Positions 16,492-24,691 of a stretch of DNA of 64,000 nt are shown piece by piece; the stretch's first letter is position 1; each line of letters begins with the position of its first letter. Below the pieces are notes generated by a model that saw only the letters and a program-made list of their open reading frames with translations, made no database searches and was not told where the DNA came from. Made by a program: the position numbers and the translations under genes. The DNA is from Caldilineaceae bacterium (lineage in GTDB: Bacteria > Chloroflexota > Anaerolineae > Caldilineales > Caldilineaceae). The stretch spans positions 38,224-102,223 of the forward strand of contig WTGY01000109.1 in assembly GCA_011523365.1 (NCBI GenBank). The letters are read 5' to 3'.

Positions 16492-17631
16492 TCAGCCTTC
16501 ACGGTAGAGTTCACGCATGATGATCATCTGTTGGATCTGGGTCGTCCCTTCGTATATCTGGTAGATCTTGGCGTCACGCATCAGCTTTTCGACAGGGAAC
16601 TCCTTGCTGTAACCGTTGCCACCGAAGACCTGGACGGCGTCTGTTGCATTCTTCATGGCCGCCTCTGCGCAGTAGGCCTTAGCCATGGCAGCTGACATCG
16701 TATTGCGAACGCCCTGGTCGACATCCCAAGCAGCCTTGTAGGCAAGGTGGCGTCCAGCCTCTACCCTGATTGCCATGTCCGCCAGCATGAAGCCAACACC
16801 CTGAAAGTGGGAGATGGGCTGACCAAACGCGGTGCGCTCACCTGCGTAGGCAACTGCTTCGTCCAGCGCCCGCCGTGCTACGCCGATGGCTGCGGTTGCC
16901 ACGCCGGGTCTGCTCTTGTCGAACGCCTTCATTGCGATTCGGAATCCTTCCCCTTCTTCTCCCAGCCGGTTGCATGCGGGGACCTCGACGTTTTCGAAGA
17001 AGACCTGGCAGGCCTGGGCGGCGTGCTGGCCCATCTTCGCGAGGGGTGTGCTCGTGCTCACACCGGGCCAGTCCCTTTCGACCAGGAAGCAACTGATGCC
17101 GCTATGGCCGGCGTCCGGGTCCGTTTTTGCGAATACCGAGAAAAGGCTGGCGACGGGGCCGTCGGTGATCCAGGTCTTGGATCCGTTCAAGGCGTAGGTA
17201 TCGTTACGCCGTAAGGCAGTGGACTTGATTCCGGCGACATCCGACCCTGCGTCCGGCTCCGTCACGCAGTAGGCAGCAACTTTGCCGTCATCCGCAATCC
17301 AGGGCAGGTAGCGGCGCTTCTGCTCGTCAGATCCTGCGATGAGCAGAGGCAACGTGGCAAGTTGATTCAACATTAGGGCCGTTTGGATTCCCGAGCACCC
17401 ATAGGCCATCGACTCGGCGATTACGCACTCCTCAAGTGCGGTTGCGCCCATGCCCCCGTATTCCTCAGGAATGTTTAGATTGACGAGGCCAACCTCGCGC
17501 GCCTTATGAAATATTTCCCACGGCCATTCTTCACTTTGATCATAGTGCTCCGCGCGGGGGATGATTTCACGACGCGTGAAGTCCATCGCCAGTTCCTGCA
17601 GCATCTTGACGTCTTCAGGAAGTTCGTACAT
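16492..17631 (-). CDS. acyl-CoA dehydrogenase
   Basis: A flavoprotein of 379 aa, the standard length, that introduces an alpha-beta double bond into acyl-CoA thioesters. It has an N-terminal helical domain, a middle beta domain with YCVTEPDAGSDVAGIKSTA and TWITDG (FAD and substrate contacts), and a C-terminal helical domain containing RTAFGQPISHFQ and VQVFGGNGYSKEFPVEKLMRDAKIYQIYEGTTQIQ, where the Glu of YEGT is the usual catalytic base. Chain-length or branched-chain specificity cannot be read. AAGGAC lies upstream of the ATG. It is divergent from the SIS gene across a 102-bp shared promoter region. Confidence 0.93.
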   Translation of the reverse strand: MYELPEDVKMLQELAMDFTRREIIPRAEHYDQSEEWPWEIFHKAREVGLVNLNIPEEYGGMGATALEECVIAESMAYGCSGIQTALMLNQLATLPLLIAGSDEQKRRYLPWIADDGKVAAYCVTEPDAGSDVAGIKSTALRRNDTYALNGSKTWITDGPVASLFSVFAKTDPDAGHSGISCFLVERDWPGVSTSTPLAKMGQHAAQACQVFFENVEVPACNRLGEEGEGFRIAMKAFDKSRPGVATAAIGVARRALDEAVAYAGERTAFGQPISHFQGVGFMLADMAIRVEAGRHLAYKAAWDVDQGVRNTMSAAMAKAYCAEAAMKNATDAVQVFGGNGYSKEFPVEKLMRDAKIYQIYEGTTQIQQMIIMRELYREG

Positions 17632-17684
17632 TGCATTTGTCCTTATCTATTTCAAGAGGCCGAAGGTGTAATCTTCGGCGCAGG

Positions 17685-17693
17685 TGTTATACT
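17685..17693 (+). promoter_or_regulatory. extended -10 promoter for the SIS-domain gene
   Basis: TGTTATACT matches the extended -10 form TGnTATAAT with one change, 41 bp before the ATG of the SIS gene. No good -35 box is seen, as is common for extended -10 promoters. Confidence 0.45.
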
Positions 17694-17733
17694 CTTACGG
17701 ACACAAGCATACTCTAGCTTGAAAGGACTCACG

Positions 17734-18780
17734 ATGGGGTCAGAATCCATACTTTTCCAGGAAATCCACCAGCAACCGGATGTCGTTGAACGGTTTGCAC
17801 AGGAGGAGCAGGGCCGCGTGAAGGAACTCGCTGCCCGCATCCAGGAGGCCGACATTCGCCAAGTGGTCGTGGCGGCACGGGGTACAAGCGACAATGCGGC
17901 GCGTTACGCCCAGTATCTACTGGGGGCAAACAACCGGCTGCCCGTGATGCTGACGACGCCGAGCCTCTTCACGCTCTATCAGCAACCTCCGCTCTTCGCC
18001 CCCGACACGCTTGTTTTGGGGATCAGCCAGAGCGGACAAAGCCCTGACGTGGTTAGCGTACTGGCGGAGGGAAGGCGGCAAGGCTGCGTTACCGCCGCAA
18101 TCACCAACTCCACGGGCTCACCTCTGGCGGAACAGGCCGATCACCTGGTTAGTCTGGGGGCAGGCGAAGAACGGTCGATTGCGGCGACAAAGACGTACAC
18201 TGCCCAGCTCTATGCCGTCGGGCTTCTTTCAGCCCACCTGGCTGAGGACGCGGACGGGGTGGCGATTCTGGAGAAGACGTCGGATCTGATGCGACAGACT
18301 CTTTCCATGAACATTGAAGTAGAACGACTGGCAGAACGCTACCGTTACGTACGCAACTGCGTTGTAGTAGGTCGGGGATTCAACTACTCCACCGCCTTTG
18401 AGATTGCGCTGAAGATCAAGGAGCTTACCTATACGCTAGCTGAACCATACAGCACTGCAGACTTTCTGCATGGTCCATTGAGCCTGATCGAGCCGGCCTT
18501 TCCGGTCTTTGTGGTTGCTCCCACCGGTGTGCTTATGCCGGACCTGGAACGCTTTGTCCGGCAGCTGCGAAAAATGGATGCCGAACTGCTCTGCGTTAGT
18601 AATGACCCGACGATCCTGAATCTGGGTCGCACCCAGTTTCCATTCCCTTCGGCGCCCGAGTGGCTGTCACCGTTACTTGCTATCATTCCGGGTCAGTTAT
18701 TTGCTTTGTTCCTGGCATCGGCCCGTGACTTCGACCCGGACCGTCCCAGGACCATCAAGAAAGTGACCGAAACTCTCTAG
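17734..18780 (+). CDS. SIS-domain sugar-phosphate isomerase/deaminase (GlmS C-terminal-like)
   Basis: The 348-aa protein consists of two SIS (phosphosugar isomerase) domains, like the isomerase half of glucosamine-6-phosphate synthase but without the glutaminase domain: VVAARGTSDNAARYAQYLL, GISQSGQSPDVV, SIAATKTYTAQL and, in domain 2, VVVGRGFNYSTAFEIALKIKELTYTLAEPYS followed by DFLHGPLSLIE. Such proteins act as amino-sugar-phosphate deaminases/isomerases (AgaS, FrlB, NagB-II types). The frame is open back to 17506, but that part overlaps the divergent acyl-CoA dehydrogenase gene. The ATG at 17734 has AAAGGA upstream and is chosen. Substrate unknown. Confidence 0.85.
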   Translation: MGSESILFQEIHQQPDVVERFAQEEQGRVKELAARIQEADIRQVVVAARGTSDNAARYAQYLLGANNRLPVMLTTPSLFTLYQQPPLFAPDTLVLGISQSGQSPDVVSVLAEGRRQGCVTAAITNSTGSPLAEQADHLVSLGAGEERSIAATKTYTAQLYAVGLLSAHLAEDADGVAILEKTSDLMRQTLSMNIEVERLAERYRYVRNCVVVGRGFNYSTAFEIALKIKELTYTLAEPYSTADFLHGPLSLIEPAFPVFVVAPTGVLMPDLERFVRQLRKMDAELLCVSNDPTILNLGRTQFPFPSAPEWLSPLLAIIPGQLFALFLASARDFDPDRPRTIKKVTETL

Positions 18781-18866
18781 GCCAGTTCTTAAGGTCTTGG
18801 AATTCAGATGGAACCTATAGACTCAGGTACGTCTAAATCCTGTTCGCACATAGTCCCAGAATAGCA

Positions 18867-18901
18867 ATAGAGCAGGTGTAGAAGCTCTACACCCGCTCTA
18901 T
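18867..18901. terminator. bidirectional terminator between convergent genes
   Basis: A 16-base stem with one mismatch (18867-18882 with 18886-18901) and a 3-base AGC loop, in the gap between the SIS gene (+) and the lipoprotein gene (-). Neither side has a long T run, so the terminator role is inferred from position and stem strength. Confidence 0.6.
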
Positions 18902-18965
18902 CGAGAGCAGCAGGACCAAGAAAGTCTTCCTAACCGCCCCAGTTGGTTTAGGCTTGCAGCCAGAC

Positions 18966-20024
18966 TCAGTTACCCATCTCAGAACCCGGCAGATAGATCG
19001 TGATATTGGCGCTGGTCGCCTGGATAATGGGAAGCAGATTCTCCACAAGAGACAGAACCGAGTCCATATCGGCGCCGGGTACGAGTGCCGATACGGTGTC
19101 GAAGACGCCCAATTGCTTAGAGAGGGCAAGAACATTCTGCACTTCTCCGCTCCCCCAAGAAAGATACGGGAGACCGATGCCATTCAGGGAGATGTGAATG
19201 CCGTCGGGGTCGGTGGTAAGTGTCACCGTGTATATGCCGGAATCGGTCAGGCCGCTGATCAGATCAGGCGGAAGGCGCAGTGCGTAAAATGGCGTACTGG
19301 TCAAAACCGTCCAATCCAAGTCGGACAGTTCCCCCAAGGTCCAACTGCCATCGGCGTGATACAGGATGGGTATATCGATCGTAGGCAGTGCTCCACCAAG
19401 AGTCTCCAGGACTTGCTGCTGCAGCATTCGCGCCATAGTGACTTCTGCACTCTCTTCGACTCCGCTAAGGGGAATCACATCAACCCCTTCCTGGACAGGG
19501 AATCTGAGCACTACGCCAAGGTTGAAGTTCCGGACCAGTGGCAGCACCTTGTTGAGCGCGGGGACGCCCAAGCCCAAAGCGGACACGGCCTCGCCGGTTG
19601 CAGCCAGCGATTCTTCTTCCCATACCAGCGAGGGAATCCGCTGTCCATTGGCGAAGAGCAGAATCCCTTCGTCCCCGTTGGCTACGCGCAAGTGCTGGAG
19701 GTTGGAGGCTGTAAAGTGCTGCACCCAAATCGAAGGCAATGACAGCCCGTACAGTATGGTGGCAAGCCCCAACCTGACGCCTGGTTCAGGCACGTAAAGC
19801 ATACCCGGAGGCTGCTCTACATTGCCGACAATCATGTGTGATAGCTCGCCGATGGAGGCTGCGCCGTCTGAAGCGTAGTCAATCACGATTGGCGGCAGGT
19901 CGATGTAGAATTCATCCGGCCCTCTCTCGACCATAGAACCAGCGTCGATTCTGGCCGTGCAACCTGAAAAAGCGATCGCGACGACTAGTAAGGGCACAGC
20001 CCAAAACGTGACGCGTTTCTGCAT
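18966..20024 (-). CDS. hypothetical lipoprotein
   Basis: A 352-aa exported protein: residues 1-22 form a lipoprotein signal (VPLLVVAIAFSGC), with Cys predicted as the lipid-bearing residue. The body has repeated hydrophobic beta-like stretches and two related-looking segments (VSALGLGVPALNKVLPLVRN and VSALVPGADMDSVLSLVENL), hinting at an internal duplication. I recognise no family. The frame is open to 20072, but the ATG at 20024 is preferred because AGGAGG lies 7 bases upstream and it makes the signal peptide normal in length. It is probably transcribed from the promoter at 20305-20333. Confidence 0.75.
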   Translation of the reverse strand: MQKRVTFWAVPLLVVAIAFSGCTARIDAGSMVERGPDEFYIDLPPIVIDYASDGAASIGELSHMIVGNVEQPPGMLYVPEPGVRLGLATILYGLSLPSIWVQHFTASNLQHLRVANGDEGILLFANGQRIPSLVWEEESLAATGEAVSALGLGVPALNKVLPLVRNFNLGVVLRFPVQEGVDVIPLSGVEESAEVTMARMLQQQVLETLGGALPTIDIPILYHADGSWTLGELSDLDWTVLTSTPFYALRLPPDLISGLTDSGIYTVTLTTDPDGIHISLNGIGLPYLSWGSGEVQNVLALSKQLGVFDTVSALVPGADMDSVLSLVENLLPIIQATSANITIYLPGSEMGN

Positions 20025-20679
20025 TCGAGGCCTCCTGGCAATTAGCGTAGATCTCGACAATTGAGAATCCAATAATTGTGTATACTTCTCTTCGCTGTCT
20101 TGGTTCAGGCTGCGTTATTTCAACCCTTTTCGGGCTGCTAAGTTTCCGGCCTGAGTCATGCCGGCCGGTCGAAGAAATCAACTGTAAATTGGCCCGGGCC
20201 CGATTACACCTGTCCGGGTTAGTCAATCCCATTCGGGGTACCGATTAGCCTTCTCCAACCGCGCCCGACCGGAGCCCAAACTGTGAACCGATAGGCCGTT
20301 GTGTATTCTACATCCCATTAAAGTGCGTGTCAATTTGACTTTGAGAGGGCCCTCCTTCGAAATGCTTGCGTTAGTGCTCCGAATTCATAACGACTAATAT
20401 GCTTCAGGTGGTAAACCCGGAGCTAACCAACACCACGTGTGCCTGCATTGTGGCCCCGTTGCAGGTTTCTGCGTATCTGAAAGGCCGACGCTTTGCCGCC
20501 TGCCCTTGTCGATCTTGCTCATCAGTGACTATAATCGTGAAAAGAGGCTTCCTGGACACGTTTTTGGGGGAACCTGACCCGCGTTACTCCAGAATTGTGT
20601 GCAGCCAGATGCTGTTCCGCGTGGAGACGAGGCCGGATTGGTAGAATCAAGAGATGCGCCGGTTTCCGAACCGGAAAGT
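20025..20679. other. divergent intergenic region
   Basis: About 650 bp between the lipoprotein gene (-) and trmI (+). It holds the minus-strand promoter at 20305-20333. The frame at 20399-20644 (+) has no ribosome site and a cysteine-rich, non-protein-like composition, so I do not call it. Confidence 0.55.
20305..20333 (-). promoter_or_regulatory. sigma-70-type promoter
   Basis: Minus strand: -35 TTGACA (20333-20328), 17-bp spacer, -10 TAGAAT (20310-20305). It faces the lipoprotein gene and would give a leader of about 270 nt, in which I saw no recognisable riboswitch. Confidence 0.6.
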
Positions 20680-21669
20680 ATGGAAAACTCAGAAAAGGGC
20701 CTGGCTCAACGGCAGGGGCCTTCCCCGGGCGCTTCATCAGAACGGGGACGATCGGCCCCCTTGTTGACCGCGGCCGGTGACCTTGTGCTTCTGCTGACCG
20801 GCGGCGGAAAACGTCACTTGCTGCGTCTTCAGCCAGGGCGTTCGTTCCACTCCAATCTTGGAAAGATCCAGCATGACGATCTGATTGACCTTCCCTACGG
20901 TACAACTGTTTACAGTCATCTGGGTCACGCCATGCTGCTGCTGGAACCGTCTCTGGACGACCGGATGACGCGGATCAAGAGGAACACGCAGATCATCTTT
21001 CCTCAAGATGCGGCCATGGTCGTGCGCCGATTGAACCTACGGGCCGGCAGTCGTGTGATCGAAGCCGGCACCGGCAGCGGAGCTCTCACTATCTCCCTGG
21101 CATGGGCAGTTGCCCCAACCGGTCGCGTGTTTTCGTATGAAATCAGGGATGACCATCTTCAGGTTGCACGCAACAACCTGGAGAAGATGGGTCTGCTGCA
21201 GTATGTGGACTTGCATTCGGCCTCAATCCTCGAAGGTTTCAGACAGACAAACGCAGATGCCCTGGTTTTGGACCTACGTACACCATGGATCTTCCTGGAG
21301 CAGGCCCGTCAAGCCCTTCGCCCCGGAGGCTTCTTTGTCGGCCTGGTACCCACTACGAACCAGGTCTGCGATCTATTGCGCGGACTGGAAAGGTCGGGAT
21401 TTGCCGACATCATCGTAGAAGAGGTTTTCGTTCGCGGCTACAAGCCGGTTCCGGATCGCCTGCGTCCCGACGACACGATGGTTGGCCACACCGTGTTCCT
21501 TACCTCGGCGCGTCCGGTCGTTGATCCGGAGGACAGTGGAAGGTGGCTTTCCGAGGAGCGCAAGCGCTACGCGGCCCGCAAAATCCTGGAAGAACGGATA
21601 GCGGAAGAGGAGACGAGGCGGGGGTCGCAGCCAGCAGGGAAGCGCGTAACCCATCCCAAGCTGCCCTGA
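20680..21669 (+). CDS. trmI: tRNA (adenine-58-N1)-methyltransferase
   Basis: A 329-aa homologue of TrmI, which methylates A58 in the T-loop of tRNAs as a homotetramer. The N-terminal beta domain (GDLVLLLTGGGKRHLLRLQPG ... GKIQHDDLIDLPYGT) and the catalytic Rossmann domain (IFPQDAAMVVRRLNLRAGSRVIEAGTGSGALT, FSYEIRDDHLQVARNNLE) are characteristic, and ALVLDLRTPW replaces the usual D-P-W type motif. The frame opens at 20599, but the ATG at 20680 with GGAAAG just upstream is a better start. The last 40 residues form a charged tail. Dispersed repeat copy D begins about 285 bp after the stop. Confidence 0.85.
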   Translation: MENSEKGLAQRQGPSPGASSERGRSAPLLTAAGDLVLLLTGGGKRHLLRLQPGRSFHSNLGKIQHDDLIDLPYGTTVYSHLGHAMLLLEPSLDDRMTRIKRNTQIIFPQDAAMVVRRLNLRAGSRVIEAGTGSGALTISLAWAVAPTGRVFSYEIRDDHLQVARNNLEKMGLLQYVDLHSASILEGFRQTNADALVLDLRTPWIFLEQARQALRPGGFFVGLVPTTNQVCDLLRGLERSGFADIIVEEVFVRGYKPVPDRLRPDDTMVGHTVFLTSARPVVDPEDSGRWLSEERKRYAARKILEERIAEEETRRGSQPAGKRVTHPKLP

Positions 21670-21954
21670 ACTGTAGCAATACGTAGCGGCACTTGCGACA
21701 CCAGTGGCCTGACTTGAAGTCCTCTGGTAGCCACTAAGCCATGTTCCGTGTGTGTTCAGTCTGGGCGGATTGTACCGTCAGTATTTCTGTAGCAGGGTTG
21801 CGATGGTCATAGCGGTGAATGTTGGGCATGTATGGGAGTATCCTTGCCTGCGCTGGCACATACTGGGAATGTGCCAAGGCGGGAGGGAGGTGTGAAGCCC
21901 GGCCGCCGCGAGACGACAACTTGGAACTAACCACACGCTCGCTACGGCGCGGAC

Positions 21955-22058
21955 AGGAGAGGGGGCGTTGCGGGGGCGGAGCCCCCGCACAAGGGAGGGC
22001 CGAATAGGCCCGACCGCCCAAAACTGCAATGGTCAGTTGTCAGAGAGAGCGTTTCCCC
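21955..22058 (+). repeat. dispersed repeat, copy D (3' part with structured core)
   Basis: The core at 21963-22019 can fold as closing stem GGGCG/CGCCC (21963-21967 with 22015-22019), hairpin 1 GCGGGGGC-GGA-GCCCCCGC (21970-21988) and hairpin 2 GGGCC-GAATA-GGCCC (21997-22011). The 3' tail (GGTCAGTTGTCAGAGA ... CGTTTC) matches copies A and C. This copy lacks the long upstream arm of the other three. A separate hairpin, TGGCACAT/ATGTGCCA, lies nearby at about 21855-21877. Located 93 bp before the PHP gene. Confidence 0.9.
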
Positions 22059-22150
22059 TACCCCGGTGTTGCTCGCGGAATGGAAATGGCTTAGTCGTTG
22101 CGTCCGTAGTTCAACCCTTGTTCTACCCAAAACCACAGGAAAGCTTCGCT

Positions 22151-23341
22151 ATGGTCCAAGCAGACGGTTCCCCGACTCACTTTGAGTACCACGGCAATAT
22201 ACACATGCACACGACCCATAGCGATGGATTCGGTTCCTTTGAGGACCTGGTCGACGGGGCCGTGAAGGGCGGGTTGGACTTTGTTTATGTCACCGACCAC
22301 AACGTCCTGGTTCGTGAGCAGGAGGAAGGTTACCGGCGCGGCGTCCTGACTCTTGTGGGTCAGGAGGTGCACGACACGCAGCGAGAGCCTCCTGGAAACC
22401 ACCTGCTCTGCCTTGGTGTGGAGTCCGACGTAAGCAGCCACGCTTCTGATCCTCAGCAACTCATTGAGGCCGTCAACCGACAGAATGGTCTGACGTTTCT
22501 CGCCCACCCAATCGAAGAGCGGACCGAGCTCTTTTCCAAGTGCTATCCGTGGCATAGTTGGGAAGTTACCGATTTCCATGGCGTGGAGCTGTGGAACTAC
22601 CTCTCCGGGTTCCGCGGGTTCACGACCAGCTACCTGAGGGCGGTGATGGTTGGATTCTTCCCGCGGCTTTTCGCAGCCGGACCGTTGCCGGAAATGCTGG
22701 CAAAGTGGGACGCACTTACTCAGGAGAGACCGGTCGTTGCGCTCGGCGGAACCGACGTCCATGCCATCAAGTACCGCCTTGGGCCGATAAGCCGTCGCTT
22801 TCTCAGCTACGAAGAGAGTGCCAAGGCGCTGAACACGCACATTCTGACCCACACACCTTTGCTTGGCCCAACGTCAGATGACTCCCTTGACTTTGGTGAC
22901 CCAAACACGCTGCACGACCGCAATGTTGTCCTGGAGGCGCTGCGACAAGGACACTGCTGGCTAGGGTACGACCTGGTAGGATCTACGGAGCAGTTTCGCT
23001 TCTGGGCTGAAGGCGAGCGAATTGAGGAGGGAGAGGTTGCCGGTCGGCCAGCGGCGGCTCGGTCAGGCAGTACTGAGGCATTGGGAGTGATGGGCGACTC
23101 GGTCAGTCTTGCCGAAGGGAGTTCTGTGAATTTGAAGGTACGGAGCCCAGAGGTAGCAGACATCCGCATTCTGCGCAATGGGCGAATCGTTACACAGGGA
23201 AACGCCGAGACTCTCACCTACCAGGCTCGCGACGCAGGAGTCTACCGGGTTGAGGTATGGAAGCAACGATGGGGCAAGCCGCGTGGGTGGATATTCAGCA
23301 ATCCGATTTACGTCAACAGCGATCTGCCTGGCGCAGGTTGA
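22151..23341 (+). CDS. PHP-domain phosphoesterase
   Basis: A 396-aa protein with a PHP metal-binding fold: HGNIHMHTTHSDGFGS (motif I, HxH), VTDHNVL (motif II), a HPIEER segment (motif III) and GGTDVHAI (motif IV). PHP proteins hydrolyse phosphoesters, for example 3',5'-nucleotide or histidinol phosphates, using two or three metal ions. The C-terminal ~75 residues (SVSLAEGSSVNLKVRSPEVADIRILRNGRIV ... VEVWKQRWG) form an Ig-like beta domain, an arrangement seen in uncharacterised PHP/CehA-type proteins. The ATG at 22151 has AGGAAA upstream; the longer open frame runs back into repeat copy D and is not coding. Confidence 0.82.
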   Translation: MVQADGSPTHFEYHGNIHMHTTHSDGFGSFEDLVDGAVKGGLDFVYVTDHNVLVREQEEGYRRGVLTLVGQEVHDTQREPPGNHLLCLGVESDVSSHASDPQQLIEAVNRQNGLTFLAHPIEERTELFSKCYPWHSWEVTDFHGVELWNYLSGFRGFTTSYLRAVMVGFFPRLFAAGPLPEMLAKWDALTQERPVVALGGTDVHAIKYRLGPISRRFLSYEESAKALNTHILTHTPLLGPTSDDSLDFGDPNTLHDRNVVLEALRQGHCWLGYDLVGSTEQFRFWAEGERIEEGEVAGRPAAARSGSTEALGVMGDSVSLAEGSSVNLKVRSPEVADIRILRNGRIVTQGNAETLTYQARDAGVYRVEVWKQRWGKPRGWIFSNPIYVNSDLPGAG

Positions 23342-23419
23342 TTGAGACCTGTCGGCAAGGCTGTAGCAGTCCGTGTGTCCTCCACTGTTGGCGGATTCCA
23401 CAGTGTCAAGAGGGGTCCT

Positions 23420-24382
23420 TCAGCTTGTGGAAATGCGGGCCGGCCAGTTTTCCAGTTCGGCGCTCAGAAGGGCGAGCACGGTATCTTCTGCCAACTGTGG
23501 GTAGCGCAGCGAGTGTTTTTGCGCGAGTTGAGGGGCATACCAGCGATAGAGGACGACAAGGGCGACCGCCTGCCCAACCCACGTAGCGCCGTCACCTACT
23601 CTCTTCTGGCGGCCCGACGGTCGCAGGCCCATGCTCCTCTCGAAAGCCTCGCGTTGGGCCGGTCCCAGGAACTGGTTGATGCGAGGGTTTGTATGAGGAA
23701 GGCTGCCTCCGTTCAAAGTCACAACCAAGTCAATCAGTAGCGCCTGCATCTCAGTCAGCAGCATGTGAGCTGCAAGCTGTTCCTGACGCCCCACGACCGC
23801 CGGCAGCCGCGCCAACAGCAGCCAGAAGCGCCTTAGTTGCGATTCAATCAACCGAGAGTCTGGAGTCCAGTTCGTCTGTTGTTTGCTGGTCAAGGACGTT
23901 TTGTTGGCGCAGTCCATGTGTTCCGCAACATATAGGAGGCGTGTAGCGCCCCCGGGCCTCTTGATGCTCTCGTCCCTGGCTAACAGCGTCCAGGAGAGCT
24001 CAAAGAGAACGACGGCCGGCCCGGTGTCGTCCGGTGAAACGACTCCCGATGGCGTCCCAGCCGTGATGCCACGAAGGGAGCCTCCTCTTGCCGAGTCGCA
24101 AATCTGTTCAATTAATACGTTTACTTCCTCCAGCGTTTCTTGAATCGTATCCAGACAGTTGTGGAAAGGTCTTGACGAGGCTGCCCTCTTGCTGCCATTC
24201 TGATCCCAAAGGAGATGCAGGTCGACGCTGCTCCATCGATCGGCGTCACCACGCGCGAGGGACCCTTTCAGCCAAATCACTGTGGACTGCTCAAAAGCAG
24301 CCAGACGAGGAACCAGGGCCTGCAAAAGCGCACGATGCCTGGGAAGTTCGGTTAATGGAGTGAATTCAAAGTCAAATCGCAT
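23420..24382 (-). CDS. nucleotidyltransferase-fold protein
   Basis: The 320-aa product starts with a minimal nucleotidyltransferase signature: VIWLKGSLARGDADRWSSVDLHLLW at residues ~36-60, giving the G-S-x(4)-G-x(3)-D-x(5)-D pattern of the DNA polymerase beta superfamily. A helical C-terminal half (SQLRRFWLLLARLPAVVGRQEQLAAHMLLTEMQ) is as found in aminoglycoside-type and Kanyl-like transferases. It may transfer a nucleotide to a small molecule or protein; the substrate is unknown. It is convergent with the PHP gene. No clear ribosome site precedes the ATG. Confidence 0.65.
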   Translation of the reverse strand: MRFDFEFTPLTELPRHRALLQALVPRLAAFEQSTVIWLKGSLARGDADRWSSVDLHLLWDQNGSKRAASSRPFHNCLDTIQETLEEVNVLIEQICDSARGGSLRGITAGTPSGVVSPDDTGPAVVLFELSWTLLARDESIKRPGGATRLLYVAEHMDCANKTSLTSKQQTNWTPDSRLIESQLRRFWLLLARLPAVVGRQEQLAAHMLLTEMQALLIDLVVTLNGGSLPHTNPRINQFLGPAQREAFERSMGLRPSGRQKRVGDGATWVGQAVALVVLYRWYAPQLAQKHSLRYPQLAEDTVLALLSAELENWPARISTS

Positions 24383-24567
24383 GGGAATTGAAGCAGATGT
24401 CAGGTTGAGCCGGGCTAAAGTATAGCATGGCCCCGGATCTCATTCCGAACGTCTCACCATACCTCTCTAACCGGCCCGCCCAGGTTTGCTTCTTTCTGGC
24501 CGTGAACGGGATTGCAGGGCCCTGTATTACTCCGCACGCGGAGAGACGCGCCGAATGAGGGGAGTTC

Positions 24568-24576
24568 TGTTATAAT
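24568..24576 (+). promoter_or_regulatory. extended -10 promoter for the UPF0182 gene
   Basis: TGTTATAAT is a perfect extended -10 element, about 115 bp before the ATG of the UPF0182 gene. No consensus -35 box is present. Confidence 0.6.
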
Positions 24577-24691
24577 TGCCAGCATGGGCGCAGGGGCATT
24601 GATTCTCGCGGCTTGAGGGTACAGTCTGTTTCATCTACCCCAAGAGGCAGACACCCCGCCGACGGGCCCTCCTAATCGACAAGGAACAGTC